NCBI GenBank assembly: GCA_030622775.1
Contig: JAUXFS010000018.1
Coordinates: 1 to 10,886 of the forward strand
Source: Rhodospirillales bacterium
Lineage (GTDB): Bacteria; Pseudomonadota; Alphaproteobacteria; Rhodospirillales; Defluviicoccaceae
DNA length: 10,886 bases
Reading direction: 5' to 3'
The position numbers and the translations under genes were made by a program. A model generated the notes under the pieces. It made no database searches and was not told where the DNA came from. It worked only from the letters and a program-made list of their open reading frames with translations. This document shows, one piece after another, positions 1 through 6,392 of this stretch (the first letter of the stretch is position 1; each line of letters opens with the position of its first letter).

Positions 1-427
1 CGGCATTGTGCTGGCGTCGCTGCCCGGACCGGGTGGGCGCGGAGCAAAGTCGCTAGGGCCAATGCTGATTGTCAACGAGAACGTCAACGAGTTCTACTTC
101 GCCGCCGCTGCCTCGGGAGGCGTCGTCGCCCCGACCGCGATGATCGGCGTGGCGGCCCGCGTGTTGCTGGACCAACAACCGCTCGAGGAGGCGTTGGCTG
201 CCAAGCGCGTGTACGGCAGCGGTGATCCCGACGCTGTATTCGTGGAGCGGGGGCTCAGCCCGTCGGTGTCGCGGGCGCTCGGCCAACGGGGGCATCGCAT
301 CGCGGAAACGCCGTCCCTCGGCAAGGTCAACGTCATTTCCTGTCCCGGCGGTATCCCTACTCAGAGTGAGACCTGCGCGGTGCGAACCGATCCGCGCGGC
401 TTCGGCCTTGCGGCAAGCGCCGATTGA
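1..427 (+). CDS. Gamma-glutamyltransferase family protein, C-terminal part (5' end outside window)
   Basis: The open frame is read from base 2 and ends at TGA 425-427, giving about 141 residues with no start in the window. The sequence resembles the C-terminal small subunit of the gamma-glutamyltranspeptidase (Ntn-hydrolase) family. It has a GRGAKS-GPM stretch where classical enzymes have RPLSSMSP, then NENVNEFYF, an A-SGG loop matching the conserved GG region, a PTA helix, a PLEEALAAKRV segment, and an ending CAVRTDPRGFGLA that matches the family's terminal DPR-G motif. Family members cleave gamma-glutamyl bonds such as those in glutathione, usually in the periplasm, after autocatalytic processing at a Thr. 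That Thr and any signal peptide would lie upstream and cannot be checked. The double Ser of the classical oxyanion region is not conserved, so this may be a divergent subfamily with a different substrate. The aminotransferase starts 47 bp downstream on the same strand, so co-transcription is likely. Confidence 0.8.
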   Translation, partial: GIVLASLPGPGGRGAKSLGPMLIVNENVNEFYFAAAASGGVVAPTAMIGVAARVLLDQQPLEEALAAKRVYGSGDPDAVFVERGLSPSVSRALGQRGHRIAETPSLGKVNVISCPGGIPTQSETCAVRTDPRGFGLAASAD

Positions 428-442
428 GCGACGGCCACGTCG

Positions 443-464
443 TATCAGCGCAGGTTGGTAATAA
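443..464 (+). repeat. 22-bp direct repeat, copy A (upstream of the aminotransferase)
   Basis: This is the first copy of a repeat reading TATCA-R-CGCAGGTTGGTA-W-TAA. It matches copy B at 1682-1703 in 20 of 22 positions (G/A at the sixth base, A/T at the nineteenth) and shares an uninterrupted 12-mer, CGCAGGTTGGTA. Copy A lies 15 bp after the stop of the gamma-glutamyltransferase gene and runs into the purine-rich Shine-Dalgarno of the aminotransferase. I see no other full copy in the window. It could be an operator, a duplication scar or an insertion boundary; its function is unknown. Confidence 0.75.
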
Positions 465-470
465 GGGGGG
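463..470 (+). promoter_or_regulatory. Ribosome binding site of the aminotransferase
   Basis: AAGGGGGG ends 4 bp before ATG 475. It supports ATG 475 over the TTG at 424, which would overlap the preceding stop codon and add 17 residues that do not look like part of the fold. Confidence 0.65.
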
Positions 471-474
471 CGCC

Positions 475-1623
475 ATGTCGCCAAAAGTCGCAAAACGAGG
501 ATCGATCTCACCGTTCATCGTCATGGACATGATGCGCGCCGCCAACGAGCGCGCCGCGGACGGCGAGGACGTACTTCATCTGGAGGTTGGTCAACCGGGA
601 ACGCCGGCGCCGTTGCCCGTACTGGAGGCGGCGAAGGCGGCACTGGTTTCCCACCGTCTCGGCTATACCGACGCCTTCGGCATCGAACCGCTGCGCAGGC
701 GGATCGCCCGGCACTACGGCGAAAGTTATGGAGTGGAAGTGGACTGGCGCCGGGTCGTGGTCACCACCGGTTCGTCGGGGGCTTTCATTCTCGCCTTTCT
801 CGCCGCGTTCGATGCCGGCGACCGGGTCGCGCTCGCCAGCCCCGGCTATCCGGCATACCGCAATATCCTCGCCGCTCTCGGCGTCGAAGTGGTCAATCTG
901 GCGGCGGGACCGGAAACCAACTTCCAGCCCGCTCCCGCGGCGTTGGACGGCGCCGGTGGCCGGCTCGACGGATTGATCGTCGCCAGCCCATCGAATCCCA
1001 CCGGGACCATGCTCCATCGCGACGACCTCGAAGCCCTGGTGGCCCACGCCGCCGAGCGCGGCTTCCGACTGATCTCCGATGAGATCTATCACGGCATCAC
1101 CTACGGTGAACGCGCGGAGACGGCCCTGGCGTTCACCGACGAGGCCATCGTCATCAACAGCTTTTCCAAGTATTTCTCGATGACCGGATGGCGGCTTGGC
1201 TGGATGGTTCTACCGGAGGCTTTGCTGCGATCGGTGGAGTGCCTGGCGCAGAATTTGTTCATTTCGCCGCCGACGTTGTCGCAATACGCCGGCGTTGCCG
1301 CCTTCGACTGCCGAGAGGAACTCGACAGCTACGTCGCCCGCTATGCGCGCAATCGCGCATTGCTCCTGAAGGAACTGCCGAAGGCCGGCTTCGGCGAACT
1401 CGCCCCCGCCGAGGGGGCCTTCTACCTATACGCCGATGTTACCCGCATGACTCACGACAGCGAGGCGTTGTGCCGGGAGATTCTCGCCGAAACAGGCGTG
1501 GCGGCGACGCCAGGGGTCGACTTCGATCCGGAGCGCGGCAACCGGTTCGTGCGCTTTTCCTTCTCAGGTCCCTACGCCGACATCAGCGAAGCCGCCCGCC
1601 GCCTGATCGCCTGGCGGCGGTGA
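475..1623 (+). CDS. PLP-dependent aminotransferase, class I/II (fold type I)
   Basis: The protein has 382 residues, normal for aspartate-aminotransferase-like fold type I enzymes, and no signal peptide, so it is cytoplasmic. Visible family motifs are the N-terminal EVGQPGTP (about 37-44), a TTGSSGAF phosphate-binding turn (97-104), SPSNPTGT with PLP-contacting Asn174, SDEIYHGITY with Asp202 and Tyr205 contacting the pyridine ring, SFSKYFSMTGWRLGW with Schiff-base Lys232, and VRFSFS with Arg360 expected to bind the substrate carboxylate. These support an amino-group transfer to or from a 2-oxo acid. The amino-acid specificity cannot be read from the sequence. ATG 475 is chosen for its strong Shine-Dalgarno and because the fold begins soon after it. 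The upstream gamma-glutamyltransferase gene is 47 bp away, suggesting a shared transcript and perhaps use of a released amino acid, but that link is inference. The gene converges on rne with a 76-bp gap. A near-identical 22-bp repeat flanks it. Confidence 0.92.
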   Translation: MSPKVAKRGSISPFIVMDMMRAANERAADGEDVLHLEVGQPGTPAPLPVLEAAKAALVSHRLGYTDAFGIEPLRRRIARHYGESYGVEVDWRRVVVTTGSSGAFILAFLAAFDAGDRVALASPGYPAYRNILAALGVEVVNLAAGPETNFQPAPAALDGAGGRLDGLIVASPSNPTGTMLHRDDLEALVAHAAERGFRLISDEIYHGITYGERAETALAFTDEAIVINSFSKYFSMTGWRLGWMVLPEALLRSVECLAQNLFISPPTLSQYAGVAAFDCREELDSYVARYARNRALLLKELPKAGFGELAPAEGAFYLYADVTRMTHDSEALCREILAETGVAATPGVDFDPERGNRFVRFSFSGPYADISEAARRLIAWRR

Positions 1624-1681
1624 TCGCGGGTCGGAAGCGGAGAAGACGCCGCCGATCTATCCCAATTGTCCACAGGCCCTA

Positions 1682-1703
1682 TATCAACGCAGGTTGGTAT
1701 TAA
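1682..1703 (+). repeat. 22-bp direct repeat, copy B (downstream of the aminotransferase, at the rne stop)
   Basis: This is the second copy of the repeat described at 443-464, 1239 bp away in the same orientation. It lies in the convergent gap between the aminotransferase and rne, and its last four bases overlap the rne stop codon (TTA on the + strand at 1700-1702). Its GTTGG (1693-1697) also pairs with CCAAC (1705-1709) inside rne, making an inverted repeat that copy A lacks. Confidence 0.75.
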
Positions 1704-4315
1704 TCCAACAGTTTTTGCCACCAGCCCCTGCGAGGGGCCTCTCCGGCGCCACCACTATCATCACCTCCGATATTGACGACCGCCGACCCTCTCGTCTCGC
1801 CGGCGGGCGGGCCGTCACCTCCGTTACCGCTTTCGGCTTCCTTGGGTCGTGCTTCGGCAGCGACCGGAACCGGCTTGGCGTCGGCAGGCTTTTCAGCGGC
1901 CGGTGATCCTGGTGCATCGCCCGAGGGGGCGGAGGCATCCGCCTCGCGCTGTTTCGTGGCGACCGGTTTGCGCTTTGGCCTAGCCCTCCGCGCCTTTTTG
2001 GCTGGCGGTTCCTGAGCGGGTTCCGGTTCGGCTTCCGGAAATCCGACGGCGGTGCTATCCGCCGCCGCTTCTCCTCCCGCGGCATCGACGGATTCACGCT
2101 CGGTCGATATTTCGACGGGTCGTTCGCCGGCATCGGAAACGCGGCTCCGTCGTCCCCCTCGCCCTCCCCGAGTACTTCGCTTGCGGGGCGGGCTTGCGAC
2201 TTCGGCTGTTTCATCCGTCGGCTGAACGGGCTCGGGCTCGGGCTCCCCGGCGGCGGCCGCGAATTCGCGCTCCGTCGGTTCCTCCGGCGGGCCGTCCGAG
2301 AAGATTGCTTCGATCGCGACGCTTTCGGTCGCAGGAGTTTCCACCGATTCTCTCTCGGTTCCGATCTCGGTGGCGGTGCGCGAGCGGCGCCGGCCACCAC
2401 GCTTGCCACGGCGGCGGCGCTTGGGACCGGGATCGGCGGCCTGCTCTTCCCCCTCCTCGTTCCGCGCGTCTTCGGCGGCGGCCTCGCCGGCGGTCTCGAT
2501 ATCGGCCTCGACCGCCTCGGCGGGAGCATCCATGCCCTCGTCCGTCCGCTTCCGCCGTCGTGGGCGCCGCCGGCGGGTGCGCTTGCCGCTTTCTTCCTTC
2601 TCCGAGGACGCCGCTTCAGCCTCGGACCGGGTCTCCCTTTCGGTTTCGTCGGCTCCGGCTCCGGTTCCCTCTCCCTCGAGCGGCGCGGCAACCAACTTGA
2701 TCCGTTCGATCCGATGGTCGGGCGGGATCAACGAATCATCGTTGGCGATCGTTATGCTCAGTCCGTACCGTGCTTCGAGCAGGGCCAGCGTTTTGCGCTT
2801 CTGGTTGAGGAGGTACAGGCCCACGGTCGTGGGCACGTAGAGCGTGATCGCGCTGGAGCGATGGCCGAGGCCCTCCTCCTCGATCCTGCGCAGGATCGCC
2901 AGCGCCGTCGATTCCGTGGTGCGGCGCACACCGACGCCCTCGCAATAAGGACAGGTCTCGAAGCTGGTTTCGAGCAGGCTGGGCCGCAGCCGCTGCCTCG
3001 ACAGTTCCAGCAACCCGAAGGCACTAATGCGCCCCAACTGGATGCGGGCGCGGTCGTTTTTCATCGCTTCCTTGAGCCGTCGTTCGACTTGGGTCTGATA
3101 GCGGGAGACTTCCATGTCGATGAAATCGATGACGATCAGTCCCGCGAGGTCTCGCAGGCGCAACTGGCGAGCAACCTCATCGGCTGCCTCCAGATTGGTG
3201 CGGAGCGCGGTCTCCTCGATGTGCCGTTCGCGGGTGGCGCGGCCGGAGTTGACGTCGATGGCGACGAGCGCCTCGGTGGGATTGATGACGATATAGCCGC
3301 CCGACTTCAGGTTGACCAACGGGACATGCATGGCATCCAGTTGATTCTCGACCTGGTGATACTGGAACAGTGACTTCTCGGAATTGTCATAGAGTTTCAC
3401 CCGCTTGGCGTGGCTCGGGATGAACAACTTCATGAATTCCTTGGCGGTGCGGTATTCCTCATCGCCCTGGATGATGATCTCCTCGATTTCGCGCCCGTAG
3501 TGGTCGCGGATCGAGCGCTTGATCAGGTTTCCCTCTTCATACACCAGCGCCGGCGCCATCGACGTCAGGGTCAATTCGCGGATGTTGCTCCAGAGACGCA
3601 GAAGATATTCGTAGTCGCGCTTGATCTCGGATTTGTTGCGTTCGGAACCGGCGGTCCGGACGATCACCGCCATCCCTTCCGGAATTTCCAGTTCGCCGAC
3701 GATTTTTTTCAACCGCTTGCGGTCGGCCACGTCGGTGATCTTGCGCGAGATACCGCCGCCCCGAGAAGTATTGGGCATCAAGACGCAATAACGGCCGGCG
3801 AGGGACAGATAGGTGGTCAGTGCCGCGCCCTTGTTGCCGCGTTCTTCCTTGGCCACCTGAACGAGCATGATCTGCCGCCGTTTGGTGACTTCCTGGATCT
3901 TGTAATGGCGCGGCGAGAGGCGAGGCAGTCGGCGCTCGATCTCCTCCTCGTCGTCGCCGCCCACCGTCTCCACTGTTGCGCCGTTCTCGGCGCTGTCCTC
4001 GGCCTGGCCCTCCGCCGCCTTTTCGGCGGCTTTTTGCTCGGCCAGCAGAGCCTGCCGATCGGCGACCGGGATTTGGTAGTAGTCCGGATGAATTTCATTG
4101 AAGGCCAGGAAACCGTGTCGGTTCCCGCCGTACTCGACGAACGCCGCCTGCAACGACGGTTCGACCCGTGTCACCTTGGCGAGATAGATGTTTCCCTTGA
4201 GCTGCCGTCGGGCGGCAACCTCGACGTCATATTCTTCCAGGCGGGTTCCGTCGATCACCACCACCCGGGTTTCCTCCGGGTGCGAGGCATCGATTAGCAT
4301 ACGTTTTGTCGCCAT
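1700..4315 (-). CDS. rne: Ribonuclease E
   Basis: The product is an 871-residue endoribonuclease and RNA degradosome scaffold that cuts single-stranded AU-rich RNA in mRNA decay and rRNA/tRNA maturation. From the N-terminus: MLIDASHPEETRVVV opening; S1 domain (about 36-175) with a 50-residue acidic/charged insertion (about 90-140) relative to E. coli; 5'-sensor residues Arg220-Thr221; DNase I-like catalytic region with Asp354 (AIDVNSG) and Asp397 (VIDFIDM), at the same 43-residue spacing as E. coli Asp303/Asp346; zinc-link CPYC with Cys455 and Cys458; then, from about 545, a disordered tail alternating Arg-rich blocks (579-590, 632-646, 711-725, 772-788) with acidic stretches. The end, PRRGWWQKLLD, matches the GWW motif through which Caulobacter RNase E docks PNPase. 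The zinc link and long tail distinguish it from RNase G. The start at 4315 gives the conserved MxxKRMLIDA opening; GGAG on the minus strand lies about 11 nt upstream. ATG 4324 is in frame but too close to that site. Confidence 0.97.
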   Translation of the reverse strand: MATKRMLIDASHPEETRVVVIDGTRLEEYDVEVAARRQLKGNIYLAKVTRVEPSLQAAFVEYGGNRHGFLAFNEIHPDYYQIPVADRQALLAEQKAAEKAAEGQAEDSAENGATVETVGGDDEEEIERRLPRLSPRHYKIQEVTKRRQIMLVQVAKEERGNKGAALTTYLSLAGRYCVLMPNTSRGGGISRKITDVADRKRLKKIVGELEIPEGMAVIVRTAGSERNKSEIKRDYEYLLRLWSNIRELTLTSMAPALVYEEGNLIKRSIRDHYGREIEEIIIQGDEEYRTAKEFMKLFIPSHAKRVKLYDNSEKSLFQYHQVENQLDAMHVPLVNLKSGGYIVINPTEALVAIDVNSGRATRERHIEETALRTNLEAADEVARQLRLRDLAGLIVIDFIDMEVSRYQTQVERRLKEAMKNDRARIQLGRISAFGLLELSRQRLRPSLLETSFETCPYCEGVGVRRTTESTALAILRRIEEEGLGHRSSAITLYVPTTVGLYLLNQKRKTLALLEARYGLSITIANDDSLIPPDHRIERIKLVAAPLEGEGTGAGADETERETRSEAEAASSEKEESGKRTRRRRPRRRKRTDEGMDAPAEAVEADIETAGEAAAEDARNEEGEEQAADPGPKRRRRGKRGGRRRSRTATEIGTERESVETPATESVAIEAIFSDGPPEEPTEREFAAAAGEPEPEPVQPTDETAEVASPPRKRSTRGGRGGRRSRVSDAGERPVEISTERESVDAAGGEAAADSTAVGFPEAEPEPAQEPPAKKARRARPKRKPVATKQREADASAPSGDAPGSPAAEKPADAKPVPVAAEARPKEAESGNGGDGPPAGETRGSAVVNIGGDDSGGAGEAPRRGWWQKLLD
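2087..2167 (-). repeat. Internal duplication in RNase E tail, unit 2
   Basis: Residues 717-743 of RNase E read GGRGGRRSR, then a spacer, then ISTERESV. They mirror unit 1 (residues 637-658), which reads GKRGGRRRSR, spacer, IGTERESV. Each unit joins an Arg/Gly-rich block to a TERESV tag. This suggests an ancient duplication in the disordered tail. The Arg blocks probably bind RNA, as Arg-rich parts of RNase E tails do in other species; the TERESV tag has no function known to me. Confidence 0.5.
2342..2407 (-). repeat. Internal duplication in RNase E tail, unit 1
   Basis: Residues 637-658 of RNase E carry an Arg/Gly block followed by TERESV. They pair with unit 2 at 2087-2167, which has four to five extra residues in the spacer. 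Confidence 0.5.
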
Positions 4316-4498
4316 AAATCCCATAACTCCAAAGCATCGCCGCCGGCTCCGGCCCATGGCCGAAAACGCGGTGGCTGCTCGTTGTCGATTGGCCGGAAGC
4401 GCCTGCGGCCGCGCCTTCCAAGCCCCGGCGTGTCGGGAGCGAGGAGAAGAACGGTCGGGCTGCTCTCATCGGCATGAAAAGCGTCTACTCGTTTTCCA

Positions 4499-4515
4499 GC
4501 GGCCTTTGCGGCCGC
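4499..4515 (-). other. Stem-loop in the putative rne leader
   Basis: On the minus strand the sequence is GCGGCC-GCAAA-GGCCGC, a perfect 6-bp all-GC stem with a 5-nt loop, roughly 185 nt upstream of the rne start codon. No U-tract follows, so it is not a terminator. RNase E leaders in enterobacteria contain hairpins that the enzyme recognises to lower its own mRNA; a similar role here is only inference. Confidence 0.35.
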
Positions 4516-4625
4516 CTGATCCTATCCTGCGTGCAACCGGTCGATTCGGACAGGCTACCCATTCTGCCTCGTTGTCTGCGATGCAGATCGCGCATTACCC
4601 ACCAATGGTCGGCAATCGCATCGGT

Positions 4626-4654
4626 AACATAAAGGTAGGAATTCGTTTCTACAA
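4626..4654 (-). promoter_or_regulatory. Candidate sigma70-type promoter for rne
   Basis: On the minus strand TTGTAG (-35, 4649-4654) is separated by exactly 17 bp from TATGTT (-10, 4626-4631). Each box matches the consensus at four of six positions. Transcription would start near 4619 and leave a leader of about 300 nt before rne, comparable to the roughly 360-nt autoregulatory leader of E. coli rne. Prediction by eye only. Confidence 0.35.
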
Positions 4655-4696
4655 TCGTCTTCTTGCGAAGTTTGCCGTTCCGCGACGCGAACAACG

Positions 4697-4726
4697 TTGC
4701 AAAGTCCCCGGAGATGGCCGTAAATC
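4697..4726 (+). promoter_or_regulatory. Candidate promoter for the amidase operon
   Basis: TTGCAA (4697-4702), an 18-bp spacer, then TAAATC (4721-4726) on the + strand, about 175 bp ahead of the amidase start. The match to sigma70 consensus is partial. TTGACA at 4852-4857 looks like a better -35 box, but no -10 box follows at the right distance. Confidence 0.25.
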
Positions 4727-4901
4727 TCTTGCATGCGCGACGGAAACAACGGAGGAGGCCAAGTCCCCTCGCTTCCGGTTCGATCGAAGGGAGCCCGGTC
4801 ACGAGTTCGACTCACGAATTCGACGACGGGCGGACGTATCATTGTACCCTTTTGACAAGATGCCGATCGACGCTCGACAGTCCCTTGGCCTTGGATGCGC
4901 A

Positions 4902-6209
4902 ATGCGGCATGGGAGACGACTCGTTCGCGGACTGCGCCTGATCGTTCTGGCGCTCGCCGTCCTTGGCGGCGTTGCGGCCGTTGCCGGTCCCGATCCGGCG
5001 CGGGCCAGGCCGGCCGTGGTGGTTTCGGATGCGCGGGTCGGTCTGCATAGTGCGGTCACTCGATTCGTTCTCGATCTGAGCGAGGACGTGTCGTTCGATC
5101 TGTTTACCCTTGCCGACCCGTATCGGGTGGTCATCGACCTGCCCGAGATCAAATGGGAATTGTCGGCGGCCGCGCTGCCGGCGCGAAAGGGGCTCTTCCG
5201 CGGACTGCGGTTCGGATTGTTCAGGCCGGGCACTTCACGACTGGTATTGGACTGCAACGATCCGGTAGCCGTCAACGAAGCGTTCATCATGAAGCCCCTC
5301 AACGACAAGGGTTATCGTCTGGTGGTCGATCTTGTCGCCACCAGCCGCAACGCCTTCCTGTCCACCATCCACGGCGCCAAACGCCCGCCAGTGGCAAGTC
5401 GGCGGACCGCGAGCCCGCCGACTGCAAGCCCGCAGGCCGCCCGCTCGCGGGCCGTAAGCCCGCCGCCGTCACTGACCTTCGCCCCGCCGCCACCGAGGCC
5501 GAGGTCTTCCCCCGTACAGCGCGTGATCGTCATCGATCCCGGACACGGCGGGGTCGATCCCGGCGCCATCGGCGTTTCCGGCATCTACGAAAAGAACATT
5601 ACCCTGGCGGCGGCCCGCGACCTCAGGAACGAGTTGCTACGACTGGGCGGCTATCGGGTGATTCTCACTCGCAATCGGGACAAATTTATTCGTTTGCGCG
5701 ATCGGGTCGCCTTCGGGCGGAACGCGGACGCGGATCTGTTCGTCTCGCTCCACGCCGATACAATGCCGAACAGGAAAGTTCGCGGGGCCTCCGTCTACAC
5801 CCTTTCCGAGACGGCTTCCGACGCGGAGGCGGCGGCGCTCGCCGTGCAGGAAAACAAGGCGGATCTGATCGCCGGCGTGGATCTGACCCACGAGACATCC
5901 GAGGTGGCGAATATCCTCATCGATCTGGCGCAGCGCGAGACGATGAACCGGTCGGCCCGGTTCGCCGCGCTTCTGGTCGACGAGCTGCGCCGCGAGACGC
6001 GGCTGTTGCGCAATACCCACCGGTTCGCCGGGTTTGCCGTGCTCAAGGCTCCGGATGTTCCGTCGGTGTTGGTCGAACTGGGTTTCCTTTCCAATCGACG
6101 GGACGAAAAGACGCTGCGGACCAAGGCGTATCGGCGAAAACTGGCGGCCGCGATCGCCCGAGGCATCGATAGGTATCTGGTCGGCGTCGAGGAGGCGCTC
6201 AGAAAATAG
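4902..6209 (+). CDS. amiC: N-acetylmuramoyl-L-alanine amidase (AMIN + Amidase_3), exported
   Basis: The protein is a 435-residue periplasmic zinc hydrolase that cleaves the bond between N-acetylmuramic acid and L-Ala of peptidoglycan during septum splitting. Layout: signal peptide (basic MRHGRRLVRGLR, then hydrophobic LIVLALAVLGGVAAVAG, with PARA near 32-35 as a likely cleavage area); AMIN domain (about 38-145) for envelope targeting; Pro/Ala/Ser/Arg linker (about 160-204); Amidase_3 domain (207 to about 427). Zinc ligands are His215 (IDPGHGG), Glu230 (GIYEKN) and His284 (SLHAD); catalytic Glu392 lies in VELGFLSN. This architecture fits AmiC-type amidases. The start is uncertain: ATG 4860, 14 codons upstream, is in frame, and neither has a clear Shine-Dalgarno. 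I prefer 4902 because it gives a compact basic n-region. The RR pair does not fit a good Tat consensus. The PBP1a gene follows 183 bp downstream on the same strand. Confidence 0.93.
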   Translation: MRHGRRLVRGLRLIVLALAVLGGVAAVAGPDPARARPAVVVSDARVGLHSAVTRFVLDLSEDVSFDLFTLADPYRVVIDLPEIKWELSAAALPARKGLFRGLRFGLFRPGTSRLVLDCNDPVAVNEAFIMKPLNDKGYRLVVDLVATSRNAFLSTIHGAKRPPVASRRTASPPTASPQAARSRAVSPPPSLTFAPPPPRPRSSPVQRVIVIDPGHGGVDPGAIGVSGIYEKNITLAAARDLRNELLRLGGYRVILTRNRDKFIRLRDRVAFGRNADADLFVSLHADTMPNRKVRGASVYTLSETASDAEAAALAVQENKADLIAGVDLTHETSEVANILIDLAQRETMNRSARFAALLVDELRRETRLLRNTHRFAGFAVLKAPDVPSVLVELGFLSNRRDEKTLRTKAYRRKLAAAIARGIDRYLVGVEEALRK

Positions 6210-6392
6210 CCTTCCATGTTGCCGGTCTGTAGGCCATATCCGGGTCATAGTGCGTTGGCAAAATCGTCATCGTCGTAGGGATATTCTATCTCGGCCCGGA
6301 CCACTCGTTTGGGCCGAGGTGGGATCGAGGGTGGAATGTTGGATGGAACCGGTGGGATCTCCCCGCGCCGGGACCACTGTGAGAGTTGATTG
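6210..6392 (+). other. Intergenic leader between the amidase and PBP1a genes
   Basis: This 183-bp gap has no convincing ORF. It contains a possible -35-like TTGGCA (6255-6260) without a well-spaced -10, a strong hairpin (6283-6325), two copies of GGTGGGATC (6318-6326 and 6351-6359), two copies of GGACCACT (6298-6305 in the hairpin and 6371-6378 beside the ribosome binding site), and a purine-rich Shine-Dalgarno GAGAG (6381-6385). The features suggest a structured 5' leader for mrcA rather than a simple terminator. Confidence 0.5.
6283..6325 (+). other. 19-bp RNA hairpin in the mrcA leader
   Basis: The + strand can fold into a continuous 19-bp stem (6283-6301 with 6307-6325) closed by a 5-nt loop, CACTC. 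Its core is the perfect 8-bp inverted repeat CTCGGCCC (6290-6297) / GGGCCGAG (6311-6318). Five other positions pair only as G-U in the + strand transcript and would be A-C mismatches in the opposite strand, so the structure favours RNA read toward mrcA. No U-run follows, so it is unlikely to be an intrinsic terminator. It ends 67 nt before the mrcA ATG. Confidence 0.55.

Larger units (their letters stand above)
4316..4901. other. Divergent intergenic region between rne and the amidase gene
   Basis: About 586 bp with no convincing coding sequence lies between the two divergent starts. It is visibly more AT-rich in its middle (about 4590-4740) than the flanking genes. It should hold the promoters of both. 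I see a plausible sigma70-like site on the minus strand (4626-4654), a weaker one on the + strand (4697-4726), and several short inverted repeats, including 4499-4515, 4575-4587 (TCTGC-GAT-GCAGA) and GGCC-CAT-GGCC near 4353. The long minus-strand leader recalls the autoregulatory 5' UTR of E. coli rne, but I cannot show homology. Confidence 0.6.

Noticed and set aside
424..474. TTG 424 as the aminotransferase start, overlapping the preceding stop
   Set aside because: ATG 475 has a strong Shine-Dalgarno and the extra 17 residues, partly encoded by the direct repeat, do not look like family sequence.
1666..1674. TTGTCCACA, one mismatch from a DnaA box, in the convergent gap
   Set aside because: A single isolated 8-of-9 match with no AT-rich region or further boxes; expected by chance.
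1724..1738. Perfect inverted repeat GCCCCT-GCG-AGGGGC as a possible terminator near the end of rne
   Set aside because: It lies inside the coding sequence for PRRG of the conserved tail and is not followed by a U-run on either strand.
1694..2840. Several overlapping frames opposite the RNase E tail
   Set aside because: Low-complexity Arg/Pro/Ser products mirroring the Arg/Glu repeats of rne; no start signals or family features.
3410..4297. Long plus-strand open frame opposite rne (295 codons)
   Set aside because: It is antisense to the conserved RNase E catalytic and S1 domains, resembles no family, and is typical of GC-rich shadow frames.
4852..4857. Perfect -35 hexamer TTGACA before the amidase gene
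   Set aside because: No -10-like sequence occurs 16-18 bp downstream, and it lies at most 50 bp from either candidate start codon.
4543..4922. GANTC sites in the rne-amidase gap as CcrM control points
   Set aside because: Two or three sites in this length are not clearly enriched, and no supporting cell-cycle regulator motif was found.
6216..6278. 20-residue ORF in the amidase-mrcA gap
   Set aside because: No Shine-Dalgarno, unremarkable codons and Ser-run ending; indistinguishable from chance.
6318..6359. G-rich stretch before mrcA as a G-quadruplex
   Set aside because: Only three GGG runs with long uneven spacers; it does not meet a canonical four-run pattern.
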